This document shows positions 7,997 through 19,973 of a DNA stretch of 64,000 nucleotides, in pieces. Both the position numbers and the translations under genes were made by a program. Location of the stretch: contig NZ_JANFDG010000021.1 in assembly GCF_024609765.1 (NCBI RefSeq), positions 34,263-98,262 of the forward strand. The letters are read 5' to 3'. Numbering within the stretch: position 1 is the first letter of the stretch; every line of letters starts with the position of its first letter. This DNA is from Shinella pollutisoli (GTDB taxonomy: Bacteria > Pseudomonadota > Alphaproteobacteria > Rhizobiales > Rhizobiaceae). The notes below the pieces were generated by a model, which did not search any database, was not told where the DNA came from, and worked only from the letters and a program-made list of their open reading frames with translations.

Positions 7997-9039
7997 ACGG
8001 CGGCGAGGCGGCCTGCCTCGCCCTCGATCGTGAAATGCCGCATGACATGCGGGCGGGCCCGCGCCGCGGCCGCCAGGCGCCGGGCATCGTCGTCCATGAA
8101 GCGGGCGGTCGCCTCCGCCACGGCGTCGAGATCGCCGGGCGGCACGACGACGCCGGTTTCCTCCTCGCCCGTCGCGACGATCTCCGCGAAGGCGCCGACG
8201 TCGGTGGCCACCACCGGCACGCCGGTCGCCATGGCTTCGAGCGGGGTGAGGCCGAAGCCTTCCCAGCGCTGCGGCGCGACGAACAGGTCGAGGGTGCGGT
8301 ACCAGGCGTTGATGTCGGTGTGCTCGCCGACGAAGGCGATGCGGTCGGCAAGGCCGGCGGCGCGGACCTTCTCCCTCAACCCGGCCTCGAAGGCGGCGTG
8401 CTGCGCGGTGGCGCGGCCCGCGACGACGGCCGCCCAGCCCGGCCGCGACGGCAGCAGCCGGATCATCGCGTCGACGAAGAGGTCGGTTCCCTTCTGATGG
8501 CGGACGCGACCGAAGCAGCCGATAACGTTCAGGCCCGGGTCGAGGCCCTTTTCCCTCCTGGCCGCGACCTTGTCGGCGGCGGGGGAGAAGCGTTCCGGGT
8601 CGATCCCGTGCATGACGACGGTGGCGGGCACGTCGAGATAGGCGGCCGTCTTGCCGCTCGTCGCCACGACGGCGTCCATCCGCCGGATGAGGAACTTCGT
8701 CCAGCCGGTATGGCGGCGCTGCGAGGCCGAAGTGAAGACGAGCTTCAGCGGCATGCGCAGGAGATCGCGGAGAAGGATGCCGGGCAGCATCTCGAGGTTG
8801 CGACGCGCATGCCAGATCCGCCAGCGCCGCCCCGCCGGCGGCGACCACAGGCGAAGAAGGTCCCGCCAGCGCAGGAACGGCAGGTGCGGGGGCAGGCCCG
8901 GCCCGAGCGTCGCGACCTTCTGCCCGAGCCGGTTCTGCACCGGCACGAGCTGGATGATGGTCGACGTCACGCCGGAGAGGCGGCGCTTGAAGTTGGGTGC
9001 AATGACCTCGACGTCACGCATGTCGGTGACTGCCGGCAT
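7966..9039 (-). CDS. lpsB: Glycosyltransferase family 4, LPS-core mannosyltransferase LpsB/LpcC type
   Basis: 357-residue GT-B glycosyltransferase. The N-terminus (VEVIAPNFKRRLSGVTSTII) and overall length match rhizobial LpsB/LpcC, which add mannose to the Kdo of the LPS inner core from GDP-mannose. The C-terminal nucleotide-sugar half shows GCFGRVRHQKGTDLFVDAM and the EGFGLTPLEAMATGVPVVAT E-x7-E motif typical of GT4. In S. meliloti lpsB lies beside greA, as here. ATGs at 9039 and 9021 are both possible. Function by family and position is fairly secure. Confidence 0.85.
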   Translation of the reverse strand: MPAVTDMRDVEVIAPNFKRRLSGVTSTIIQLVPVQNRLGQKVATLGPGLPPHLPFLRWRDLLRLWSPPAGRRWRIWHARRNLEMLPGILLRDLLRMPLKLVFTSASQRRHTGWTKFLIRRMDAVVATSGKTAAYLDVPATVVMHGIDPERFSPAADKVAARREKGLDPGLNVIGCFGRVRHQKGTDLFVDAMIRLLPSRPGWAAVVAGRATAQHAAFEAGLREKVRAAGLADRIAFVGEHTDINAWYRTLDLFVAPQRWEGFGLTPLEAMATGVPVVATDVGAFAEIVATGEEETGVVVPPGDLDAVAEATARFMDDDARRLAAAARARPHVMRHFTIEGEAGRLAAVYDAAARRGS

Positions 9040-9049
9040 GGGGATGCGT

Positions 9050-9526
9050 TCACCCCCAGGTGACGGCGAGGATTTCGTAGGCCTTGGAGCCGCCCGGCGC
9101 GTTGACCTCGATCGAATCGCCGACCTCCTTGCCGATGAGGGCGCGGGCGATCGGCGAGGAGATGGAGATGCGGCCGGCCTTCACGTCGGCCTCCTGGTCG
9201 CCGACGATCTGGTAGACCTTCTCCTCCTCGGTGTCCTCGTCGACGAGCTTTACGCGGGCGCCGAACTTGATCTTGGAGCCGGACATCTTGGAAAGGTCGA
9301 TGACCTCGGCGCGGGCGACGAAGTCCTCGAGCTCGGTGATGCGGCCCTCGTTGTGGCTCTGCGCTTCCTTGGCGGCGTGATATTCGGCGTTTTCCGAAAG
9401 GTCGCCGTGCGCGCGCGCCTCGGCGATCGCCTCGATGATCCGCGGACGTTCCTCCTGCTGGCGCCAGCGCAGCTCCTCCTGCAGCTTGACGAAACCGTCC
9501 TGAGTCATCGGTACCTTTTCAACCAT
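9050..9526 (-). CDS. greA: Transcription elongation factor GreA
   Basis: 158-residue factor that enters the RNA polymerase secondary channel and stimulates transcript cleavage in backtracked complexes. N-terminal coiled coil with the acidic tip ([19 protein letters not shown], containing the D-L-S-E-N-A-E-Y signature) and C-terminal FKBP-like domain ([18 protein letters not shown]...YEIL). Length is normal for the family. It sits 10 bp downstream of the lpsB start, in the same orientation and upstream of lpsB in transcription order. Confidence 0.97.
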   Translation of the reverse strand: MVEKVPMTQDGFVKLQEELRWRQQEERPRIIEAIAEARAHGDLSENAEYHAAKEAQSHNEGRITELEDFVARAEVIDLSKMSGSKIKFGARVKLVDEDTEEEKVYQIVGDQEADVKAGRISISSPIARALIGKEVGDSIEVNAPGGSKAYEILAVTWG

Positions 9527-9698
9527 AATATTCCGTCCTTCAGCCTAGGCCGCCCGGGCCTTCCACCCGTGCACACGCAAAAGAAAACGGTCTCCGGAGA
9601 AAAACCCCGGAACCGTCGAAAGCGTTTGAACGCCGCTTATAGCAGATTGCCGGCCGGGAAAGCCAGTTTTTTCGCCGCAGGCCGTGCCGCCCGCCGGC

Positions 9699-9723
9699 GG
9701 AACAATCTCCCCGCGCGCCCGTT
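9699..9723 (+). promoter_or_regulatory. Putative EcfG/RpoE2 general-stress promoter
   Basis: GGAAC (9699-9703), 16 nt, CGTT (9720-9723); equivalently GGAAC-N18-TT, the consensus for the alphaproteobacterial general-stress sigma factor. It ends 25 bp before the start codon of the three-gene operon that follows. Confidence 0.75.
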
Positions 9724-9748
9724 TGGCACCCATTGCGGGAGATGCCTG

Positions 9749-10033
9749 ATGACGACGCGCGACCTCGCCCATCTGGAAGGACGGATCAACGCCCACCGGC
9801 GCCTGCTGGTGGAGCTTCTCTCCGTCGTCGCCGCACTGCCCGAGGCGCGCGACGCGCTCGTCGCCATGGCGCGCGAGAACGAGACCGTCGCCGACCACGA
9901 GGAGGATCCGGGGCTGGAGCCCGATGCCGCCTTCGCGGCGCAGCAGGTCGCCGACGACGAGATCCGCGCGATCCTGAGGGCCGCCATGGAGCGGCTCGAC
10001 GCACGCCCGGCCCCGACGAGCACAAGGGAGTGA
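9749..10033 (+). CDS. Hypothetical protein, stress-promoter operon
   Basis: 94-residue acidic, mostly helical protein without a recognised domain. The ATG at 9749 follows GGGAG. The second half (DHEEDPGLEPDAAFAAQQVADDEI) is rich in acidic residues and alanine; no signal peptide, cysteine pair or membrane segment. First gene of a probable operon with the next two genes (gaps of 4 and 11 bp) under an EcfG-type promoter. Its role is therefore probably in general stress or osmotic tolerance, but nothing in the protein says how. Confidence 0.8.
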   Translation: MTTRDLAHLEGRINAHRRLLVELLSVVAALPEARDALVAMARENETVADHEEDPGLEPDAAFAAQQVADDEIRAILRAAMERLDARPAPTSTRE

Positions 10034-10037
10034 TCCG

Positions 10038-10736
10038 ATGAACATGTTGCAGAAGATTTCCGGCTATTTCAAACAGTTCGCGGGCGAGTTCGCCGGCGAC
10101 CAGCGCGTCTACGACGAGGGGCGCGCCGAGGCGGGCCATGATCCGCAGCCGGCGCCGTCGCCTTCGCGGGACGGCGGCGGCGTGGCCGCCATCCATGCCG
10201 ACGCCGCGCCGCAATTCGAGGTGTCGCGGGAAGGAGCCACCAACAACGGCGTTTCGAGCGCCAAGCCGCGCGTCATCACCGGCAGCGACGACGCGACGGC
10301 CCACAGCGGTCCGCTCGGCGCCGGCCCCGCCGAGCCGGCCTGGTCGGCCGGCTTCGACGAGACCGCGCCGCGGCTCGACCGGGAAGGACCGGCGCCGGAC
10401 TATTCCGATCCGGAGCAGCTGAAGCTCTACCGGCTGGTGCCGATCGCCGCCCCCGGCGACACCAACTGGGACCTCGCGCCGAACCAGGGCGAGGTGGTGG
10501 TGCGGGCGCGTTCGAGCGGTGACGCCCGCGTCGTCGCGGCCGAGGCGGAGCTCGACTTCACCGAGATCGACGCGCTTCCGGGCGACGGCAATTCCACGAC
10601 CTCCGACAGCGCGTTCCGCAACGAGCGGCTCTATACCGTCGTCGACGAGACCGATCCCGCCTATCCGGCGGAGGGGCCGCGGGGCGTCGTCGCCGGTTCC
10701 ATCCGCACCGACAACATCCGCCCGACCGAACTCTGA
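10038..10736 (+). CDS. Hypothetical low-complexity acidic protein
   Basis: 232-residue protein beginning MNMLQKISGYFKQFAGEF, then a long Pro/Ala/Gly/Asp-rich, probably disordered stretch (about residues 35-130) and a more ordered end (QLKLYRLVPIAAPGDTNWDL, VVVRARSSGDARVVAAEAEL). No known domain. It is separated by 4 bp from the preceding gene and 11 bp from the SDR gene, so cotranscription is likely. The composition resembles hydrophilic stress-protective proteins; this is inference only. Confidence 0.75.
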   Translation: MNMLQKISGYFKQFAGEFAGDQRVYDEGRAEAGHDPQPAPSPSRDGGGVAAIHADAAPQFEVSREGATNNGVSSAKPRVITGSDDATAHSGPLGAGPAEPAWSAGFDETAPRLDREGPAPDYSDPEQLKLYRLVPIAAPGDTNWDLAPNQGEVVVRARSSGDARVVAAEAELDFTEIDALPGDGNSTTSDSAFRNERLYTVVDETDPAYPAEGPRGVVAGSIRTDNIRPTEL

Positions 10737-10747
10737 AGGAGACCCCC

Positions 10748-11713
10748 ATGGCAAACGGCAAGGCAGCCCGGACGGCAGAGCGCCAGCGCGACATCCAGGA
10801 CGAGGTCGCCGCGGCGGACGGCAGGAAGGACGAGAAGAAGCCGGAGGCGATGCAGGCCGGCGCGCGGCCCTATCCCGTGCCGCCCTTTCCCAAGCAACAC
10901 CAGCCCAAGCCCGGCGACGAGGCGAAGCTCGATCCGCCGCCGATGTACGACGCACCCTTCTACCGCGGTTCGGAGAAGCTGAAGGACAAGGTGGCGCTGA
11001 TCACCGGCGGCGATTCGGGGATCGGCCGGGCCGTCGCGGTGCTGTTTGCCCGCGAGGGCGCGGACGTGGCGATCGCCCATCTCGCCGAGGGCAGGGACGC
11101 CGCGGAGACCGTCGCCGCCGTGGAGGCGGAGGGACGGCGCGCCATCGCCATTGCCGGCGACGTGCGCGACAAGGCCTTCTGCCGCGACGCGGTGGCGAAG
11201 ACCGTGAAGGCCTTCGGCAAGCTCGACATCCTCGTCAACAACGCCGCCTTCCAGGTGCACACCAAGGATATCGTCGACCTTTCGGAAGAACATTTCGACG
11301 AGACGCTGAAGACCAATCTCTACGGCTATTTCTTCATGGCGCAGGCGGCGGTGCCGCACATGAAGCCGGGCTCGGCGATCGTCAACACCGGCTCGGTGAC
11401 CGGCCTCGACGGCTCGAAGGCGCTCCTCGACTATTCGATGACCAAGGGCGGCATCCACGCCTTCACGCGCTCGCTGGCAAGCCAGCTCATCGGCCGCGGC
11501 ATCCGCGTCAACGCGGTCGCGCCCGGCCCCGTCTGGACGCCGCTCAACCCCTCCGACAAGGAGGCGGAGGAGGTCGCCGAGTTCGGCGCGAAGGTGCCGA
11601 TGAAGCGCCCCGCGCAGCCGGAGGAGCTCGCCCCGGCCTACGTCTTCCTCGCCTCGCCGCACTGCTCCAGCTACATCACCGGCGAGATACTGCCGATCGT
11701 CGGGGGGTATTGA
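10748..11713 (+). CDS. SDR-family oxidoreductase, stress-type
   Basis: 321-residue short-chain dehydrogenase with an N-terminal extension of about 75 residues that includes a proline-rich stretch (ARPYPVPPFPKQHQPKPGDE). The Rossmann core starts at KVALITGGDSGIGRAVAVLF. Catalytic residues: NNAAFQ, the serine of NTGSVTG, and YSMTKGG (Y-x-x-x-K). The extension and core resemble the YhdF/YhxC/GsiB-associated oxidoreductases of general-stress regulons; the substrate is unknown. Good Shine-Dalgarno AAGGAG. Third gene of the EcfG-promoter operon. Confidence 0.92.
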   Translation: MANGKAARTAERQRDIQDEVAAADGRKDEKKPEAMQAGARPYPVPPFPKQHQPKPGDEAKLDPPPMYDAPFYRGSEKLKDKVALITGGDSGIGRAVAVLFAREGADVAIAHLAEGRDAAETVAAVEAEGRRAIAIAGDVRDKAFCRDAVAKTVKAFGKLDILVNNAAFQVHTKDIVDLSEEHFDETLKTNLYGYFFMAQAAVPHMKPGSAIVNTGSVTGLDGSKALLDYSMTKGGIHAFTRSLASQLIGRGIRVNAVAPGPVWTPLNPSDKEAEEVAEFGAKVPMKRPAQPEELAPAYVFLASPHCSSYITGEILPIVGGY

Positions 11714-11722
11714 TGGGCGGTC

Positions 11723-11917
11723 TCAGGCGGCCCGCGACAGGAGGTCCTCGGGCAGATGCGCCCGCGCGCCGAGGACTTCGAGGCCGACGATGCGGCCGTC
11801 CTTGTCGTAGTCGAGCATGATGCCTTGCGAGACTTCTTCCGTCTCGACGATGTCCTTGTCGGAAAAGCGGATGTAGGCCGCATCGACGGCAGGATCGTAT
11901 TCGACTTTCAGGGGCAT
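11723..11917 (-). CDS. DUF2283 small protein
   Basis: 64 residues matching the DUF2283 pattern: LKVEYDPAVDAAYIRFSDKD followed by GIMLDYDKDGRIVGLEVLGA. DUF2283 proteins are often the second gene of a toxin-antitoxin-like pair with a DUF4258 partner, as here. Its start overlaps the end of the DUF4258 gene by 10 bp, so the two are translationally coupled. The role as antitoxin is inference. Confidence 0.88.
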   Translation of the reverse strand: MPLKVEYDPAVDAAYIRFSDKDIVETEEVSQGIMLDYDKDGRIVGLEVLGARAHLPEDLLSRAA

Positions 11918-12171
11918 GCCGGCTTCCTCGCGCCTCGGTCGACGAATGCGGATATTATCCGTATTTCGTCGCTTGCTTCAACAACAACGACACGCAGTAC
12001 GCGCCCTTCGAGGGCATTGATCGATCGGTAGAGCCGTTCGATGTCCGGGCCTCCCGGATCGTCCGTGCGCCAATCAGGAGCGCGGACGGTCGCTTCGACC
12101 CAGGCTCGATCAAGCCCGCGCTCCCGGATCACGGTTTCCGCGTGAAGCGAGTAGCGCAAGAGCTTGAGCAT
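11908..12171 (-). CDS. DUF4258 small protein (putative toxin partner)
   Basis: 87 residues, MLKLLRYSLHAETVIRERGL at the start, then WVEATVRAPDW and RVLRVVVVEASDEIRIISAF, the DUF4258 layout of an N-terminal SxHAxxRxxERGI-like motif and a beta-hairpin end. These small RelE/BrnT-like folds are suspected ribonuclease toxins. It is the first gene of a two-gene unit with DUF2283 and lies 9 bp upstream of the carB stop on the same strand. Toxin activity has not been shown for this sequence. Confidence 0.82.
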   Translation of the reverse strand: MLKLLRYSLHAETVIRERGLDRAWVEATVRAPDWRTDDPGGPDIERLYRSINALEGRVLRVVVVEASDEIRIISAFVDRGARKPACP

Positions 12172-12180
12172 CCATTCGCC

Positions 12181-15663
<3,483 letters not shown>

Positions 15664-15875
15664 CTCTCTATCCGTTCTCCGGCGTGCGCGAAAAACCGGC
15701 CAAGGCGAGGGGTTCACCGGGCCGGGCGCGCAAATATGGTCTTTCAAGGCTAGACGCGGCTTATAGGCAAATGGGGGCTCGAGCGAAACCCCGAAATTGC
15801 CGAATCGACAGGAAATATGCACGGAGCTCGCCAGTGCGCCCATGCCGCAGGGCAGGGCGGCCGGGCGAGGCCCCG

Positions 15876-16682
15876 TCAGTCCCGCGCCAGGATGGCGGGC
15901 AGGTCCGCGAGGATGCCGTCGCGGGCGCGCAGGCTGGTGCGGGGCTCCTGCTTCTTCTCGTCCTGCAGCAGCCGCGCGAAGACGACCGTGCGTCCGCCGC
16001 GCTGCGCCCAGCCGACATACCAGCCCCATGGCCGCCGGTAGTCGAACGTGCCGTCCGCCTGGCGGGGATAGGCCATGCCGGTCTTGCCCCACGAGCGCCA
16101 GCCGCCGTCGATGTCGCGCCGCTCGACGATCTCCATCGTCTTCGCGATGGCGTCGGCGGAGACCGGCAGGTCGCGGTTCACCAGCCTGCGCAGGAAATCC
16201 ACCTGCTCGCGCGGCGAGATTTTCAGCGAGGAGGCGATCCAGGACCGCTCCAGCCCGTTGTCCTTGCCGGGATCGCCCGTCATGTCGGCATTGCCGTAGG
16301 CGAAGGCCTCGGCATAGCCGCGCAGCCGCTTTGCGCCGAGGAAGCGGGCGATCTGCTGCGAATACCAGACGACGGAGAACTGCAGCCACTGCTGCGGGCC
16401 GGTCGGCTGCCGCCAGGCGTCCCCGCCCCAGTCCGGATAGCCCTTCACATAGGGCAGGTTCGGTTCCGCGGCGTTCTTCAGGAAGCCGGAATCGTAGCCC
16501 ATCAAGGCCAGCGGCACCTTGAAGGTGGAGGCCGGCGTCACGCGCGTCGCGCAATCGCCTTCCTCCAGGATGGTCTTGCCGCTCGCCGCGTCCGCGACGA
16601 TCGTGCAGAGAATGCGGGCCTCGGCGGGAGCGGCGAACCCTGCGGCCAGCAGCAGGCCGGCTGCGAAAAGGCGTATGTCCAT
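15876..16682 (-). CDS. Class D (OXA-like) beta-lactamase or related penicillin-binding enzyme
   Basis: 268 residues with a signal peptide ([22 protein letters not shown]). All class D landmarks are present in order: active-site serine in [11 protein letters not shown] (S-T-F-K), the hydrophobic-water segment [20 protein letters not shown] (Y-G-N), the [20 protein letters not shown] segment, and KTG in [10 protein letters not shown], then [19 protein letters not shown]. Periplasmic serine enzyme that hydrolyses beta-lactams or binds them. It sits in core chromosome between carB and an alcohol dehydrogenase, with no mobile element nearby. Whether it gives resistance cannot be judged from sequence. 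Confidence 0.9.
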   Translation of the reverse strand: MDIRLFAAGLLLAAGFAAPAEARILCTIVADAASGKTILEEGDCATRVTPASTFKVPLALMGYDSGFLKNAAEPNLPYVKGYPDWGGDAWRQPTGPQQWLQFSVVWYSQQIARFLGAKRLRGYAEAFAYGNADMTGDPGKDNGLERSWIASSLKISPREQVDFLRRLVNRDLPVSADAIAKTMEIVERRDIDGGWRSWGKTGMAYPRQADGTFDYRRPWGWYVGWAQRGGRTVVFARLLQDEKKQEPRTSLRARDGILADLPAILARD

Positions 16683-16706
16683 CGGGTCGTCCTCGATTTT
16701 CGGCCG

Positions 16707-17735
16707 CTATCGTGCGCCCGGGATCACCAGCACCTTGACCTCGCCCGGCCGCGGCGGATTGGCGACGGCATCGGGAAGCTCGTCGAGGCCGATGCGGCGC
16801 GAGACGAGGGGATCGACGGCAATCGCGCCGGAGGCGATCAGCGCCGCCGCGCGGCCATGCGTGAAGGGATTGAGGAAGGAGGTGAGGATCCTCACCTCGC
16901 GGAACAGCAGGTCGAAGGGCTCGAAGTCCACCTTCTCGCCCTGCGGCAGGACGCCGAGGATGACGACCGTGCCGCCGTTGCGGGCGAGCTTCGGCGCCTG
17001 GCGGACCGTCTCGGCGACGCCGGCGCATTCGATCACCACGTCCGCCCCGCCCGGCAGCAGGCCGCCGGGCTCGATGAGGCCGCAGTCGATGTCGCCGGTG
17101 CTCGCGTCGTGCGTGGCGGTCGCGCCGATCTCCTCGGCGAGCTTGCGGCGCGAGGCCTGGCGGGTGGAAAGCACGACGGAGGTCGCGCCGGCAAGGCGCG
17201 CGAGCTGCACGACGAGCATGCCGATCACCCCGCCGCCGAGCACGAGGACGGAGGAGCCGGGCAGGATGCCGGCCATGTCGACGCCGTGCAGGCAGCAGGC
17301 GAGCGGCTCGCAGAAGGCGCCATGCTCCGGTGGCAGCGAGAGCGGCAGCTCGTGCGCCTGCGCCTCCGGCACCAGCACGTATTCGGCGAAGCCGCCGTCG
17401 CGGTGGATGCCGATCGCCGTCAGGTTCTCGCAGAGATTGACGCGGCCGCGCCGGCATTGCGGGCAGCGGCCGCAATGGATGTTCGGGTCGCCGGTCACGC
17501 GCATGCCGGGACGGAAATGGGTCACCTCCGCGCCCGCCGCCTCGACGATGCCGGAGAATTCGTGGCCGAGCGTCACCGGCGGCCGGCAGGGGAACTCGCC
17601 GCGGAAGAGGTGGCGGTCGGTGCCGCAGATGCCGGCCGCCTCCACCCGCACCAGGAGCTCGTCCGGCCCCGGCGCCGGCTTCTCCACGTCTCGCACGAAA
17701 AATCCGCCGATCGATTCCAGCCGTCCCGCCTTCAT
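16707..17735 (-). CDS. Zinc-dependent alcohol/polyol dehydrogenase (MDR family)
   Basis: 342-residue medium-chain dehydrogenase. Catalytic zinc ligands are in [11 protein letters not shown] and TLGHEFSG (C and H), plus the second-sphere glutamate in [11 protein letters not shown]. The structural zinc site is [16 protein letters not shown] (four cysteines). NAD-binding motif: [19 protein letters not shown]. Closest by pattern to sorbitol/L-iditol or threonine-type dehydrogenases; the substrate is not determined. ATG 17735 has GGGAGG before it. It is 24 bp upstream of the beta-lactamase gene on the same strand, so they may be cotranscribed. Confidence 0.92.
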   Translation of the reverse strand: MKAGRLESIGGFFVRDVEKPAPGPDELLVRVEAAGICGTDRHLFRGEFPCRPPVTLGHEFSGIVEAAGAEVTHFRPGMRVTGDPNIHCGRCPQCRRGRVNLCENLTAIGIHRDGGFAEYVLVPEAQAHELPLSLPPEHGAFCEPLACCLHGVDMAGILPGSSVLVLGGGVIGMLVVQLARLAGATSVVLSTRQASRRKLAEEIGATATHDASTGDIDCGLIEPGGLLPGGADVVIECAGVAETVRQAPKLARNGGTVVILGVLPQGEKVDFEPFDLLFREVRILTSFLNPFTHGRAAALIASGAIAVDPLVSRRIGLDELPDAVANPPRPGEVKVLVIPGAR

Positions 17736-17844
17736 GCCGTCCTCCCGCTGTTTCCGGCATAGGAGCGGGAACGGGCGGGACGGTCAAGGCCGGCCGCTTT
17801 TCGTTTTGCAAGGGCGTGCGGCCGGCCCTATAAGTCGTTGCAGG

Positions 17845-17869
17845 GGAACGAAATCGCAGACTATACGTT
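17845..17869 (+). promoter_or_regulatory. Putative EcfG/RpoE2 general-stress promoter
   Basis: GGAAC (17845-17849), 18 nt, TT (17868-17869), with the preferred CG before TT. It lies 30 bp before the ypfJ-type gene. Confidence 0.72.
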
Positions 17870-17898
17870 CCTCGGCCGTCAAATACGGGGGAAGCGCC

Positions 17899-18834
17899 AT
17901 GGAATGGAAGGGTCGTCGCCAGTCGAGCAACATCGAGGACCGCCGCGGCACGGGTCCCGCCGGCGGCAGCAATCCGTTCGGCCGCGGCGGCGGCGGGTTC
18001 CGCATCCCGATGGGCGGCGGCGGACGGCGGGCCGGCGGCGGCTTCAGCCTCGGCACGATCATCTTCATGGTCGTCATCTATTTCGTGCTAAAGGCCATGG
18101 GCATCGACCTCCTCCAGGTGATGGGCGAGGGCGGGCAGGTCGGCATGCCGGGCTTCGAGCAGACGGAGACGGCGAGCCGGCGCTCCTCGCCGCAGGAGGA
18201 GGAGACCAAGGCCTTCATGGCGACGGTGCTCGCCGAGACGGAGGACACCTGGAACGGCATCTTCCAGGCTGCCGGATCGACCTATCAGGAGCCGAGGATG
18301 GTGCTCTTCTCCGGCTCGGTGCAGTCGGCCTGCGGCTTCGCCTCCGCAGCGACGGGCCCGTTCTACTGCCCCGGCGACAACAAGGTCTATCTCGACATGG
18401 GCTTCTTCGACGAGCTGGCGCGCAAGTTCGACGCCGCCGGCGACTTCGCGCAGGCCTATGTCGTCGCCCACGAGGTCGGCCACCACGTGCAGAACCTCAC
18501 CGGCGTGCTGCCGCGCTTCAACCAGCAGCGCCGCTCGATGAGCGAGGTCGAGGCCAACCAGATGTCGGTGCGCGTCGAGCTGCAGGCGGACTGCTATGCC
18601 GGCGTCTGGGGCCACTACACGCGGCAGAAGGGCCTGCTGGAACAGGGCGACCTGGAGGAGGCGCTGAACGCCGCCACCCAGATCGGCGACGATACGCTGC
18701 AGAAGCGCATGCAGGGCTATGTCGTGCCGGAAAGCTTCAACCACGGCACGTCGGAACAGCGCCGCCGCTGGTTCAAGCGCGGCTTCGACAGCGGCCGGGT
18801 GGACGCCTGCGACACGTTCTCAGGCGATATCTGA
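17899..18834 (+). CDS. ypfJ: YpfJ-family neutral zinc metallopeptidase
   Basis: 311 residues. ATG 17899 gives [16 protein letters not shown], the normal start of the family; the upstream open frame is antisense noise. A glycine-rich N-terminal segment (residues 20-55) precedes one membrane segment ([21 protein letters not shown]). The zinc site [17 protein letters not shown] (H-E-x-x-H) is followed by the [14 protein letters not shown] glutamate motif. Predicted membrane-anchored protease; the physiological substrate is not known. A GGAAC-N18-TT promoter suggests stress induction. Confidence 0.94.
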   Translation: MEWKGRRQSSNIEDRRGTGPAGGSNPFGRGGGGFRIPMGGGGRRAGGGFSLGTIIFMVVIYFVLKAMGIDLLQVMGEGGQVGMPGFEQTETASRRSSPQEEETKAFMATVLAETEDTWNGIFQAAGSTYQEPRMVLFSGSVQSACGFASAATGPFYCPGDNKVYLDMGFFDELARKFDAAGDFAQAYVVAHEVGHHVQNLTGVLPRFNQQRRSMSEVEANQMSVRVELQADCYAGVWGHYTRQKGLLEQGDLEEALNAATQIGDDTLQKRMQGYVVPESFNHGTSEQRRRWFKRGFDSGRVDACDTFSGDI

Positions 18835-19722
18835 GCGCAATTGGCCGGCCGCCTTGCGCGGGAAGAGCATGTCCTTCGCCGAGATCAGCGCGCCCGCGAC
18901 GATGAGGCCGCAGGCGAGCGCCACCGACCAGTGGAAGGTGGCGTAGCCGAAGGCGAGCAGCGCCACGACCGAGAGCAGCGGCGCGGCATAGGACAGCGCG
19001 CCGAGCACCATGATGTCGCCGTGCTTGCAGCCCCAGTCCCAGGCATAGAAACCCGCGCCGAGCGGGATGGCGCCGAGCACGGCGATCGCCGTCCATTGCA
19101 CGGGCGTCGCCGGCCAGACGGTCTCCTCCAGGCCGAGATGGAGGAGGAAGGCGACGGCGGCGGTGATCAGGCAATAGCCCGCCACCACGTCGACCGGCAC
19201 CGCGCCGAACCGGCGCGACAGCACCGAATAGCCCGACCAGACGAAGGCGCAGAAGAGCGCGATCAGGTGGCCCGGCATCAGCCCGCCGGCAAGGCCGATC
19301 GCGCCGCCCCTGGTGACGATCGCCACGGCGCCGGCGAGGCCGAGCACGACGCCGGCGATATGATGGAGCCGCAGCCGTTCGCCCGGCAGGAACGAGGCGA
19401 AGACGACGATCAGCAGCGGCCAGAGATAGGCGATCAGGCTCGCCTCGACCGGCGGGGCCGACTGGATCGCGAAGAAATAGGCGCAGTGGTAGATGCAGAG
19501 CCCCGCGACGCCGAGCGCCCAGACCCGCCAGGGCTGCCGGAGCGCCTTCACCGCGCCGGGGCGGAACGGCCAGCTCAGCGCGCCGACCAGGCCGCCGAGG
19601 AAGAAGGTCATCGCCGCGAGCTGGAACGGCGGCACCGGCCCCGCCGCGGTGGAGAGCAGCGCGAGGAACGACCAGGTGAGGATGGCGATGAAGCCGACGA
19701 AGGTGGAAAGCGGTCTCGACAT
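18820..19722 (-). CDS. DMT-superfamily (EamA) exporter, YddG-like
   Basis: 300 residues with ten hydrophobic segments in two EamA repeats, e.g. FVGFIAILTWSFLALL and GAVAIVTRGGAIGLAGG in the first half, and FCAFVWSGYSVLSRRFGAV opening the second. Inner-membrane drug/metabolite transporter; the pattern resembles aromatic amino-acid exporters of the YddG type, but the substrate is uncertain. The start at 19722 (MSRPLSTFVGF) is chosen over 19794 because the first membrane helix then begins near the N-terminus. Its 3' end overlaps that of the ypfJ gene by 15 bp (convergent). Confidence 0.9.
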   Translation of the reverse strand: MSRPLSTFVGFIAILTWSFLALLSTAAGPVPPFQLAAMTFFLGGLVGALSWPFRPGAVKALRQPWRVWALGVAGLCIYHCAYFFAIQSAPPVEASLIAYLWPLLIVVFASFLPGERLRLHHIAGVVLGLAGAVAIVTRGGAIGLAGGLMPGHLIALFCAFVWSGYSVLSRRFGAVPVDVVAGYCLITAAVAFLLHLGLEETVWPATPVQWTAIAVLGAIPLGAGFYAWDWGCKHGDIMVLGALSYAAPLLSVVALLAFGYATFHWSVALACGLIVAGALISAKDMLFPRKAAGQLRSDIA

Positions 19723-19973
19723 GGAAGGCCCGGAGGATTGCTGACGGGCGCTTATCGCACCGCTTGCCGCCGGACGCCATCGCGAAAGCAGCATCGCCCG
19801 TCGCGAACGGACGGGACGTGAAAACGGACCGATTCCGGCGAGATCGGCAGGTTTTTTCCACGAAACGGCCCGTTTGGGGTCCGTTTTCCTGCGAATTTGA
19901 TGCGATCATCAAATCTATTCGTTTGATCAAAGCCAGAAGATGTGATCGGAAGCGCGACGAAAGGCAGGTCGAC

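Noticed and set aside
15664..17811. N-terminal extension of the carB frame
   Set aside because: carB starts at 15663 with its conserved N-terminus; the extension is antisense to nothing coding-like and overlaps the beta-lactamase and dehydrogenase genes in another frame.
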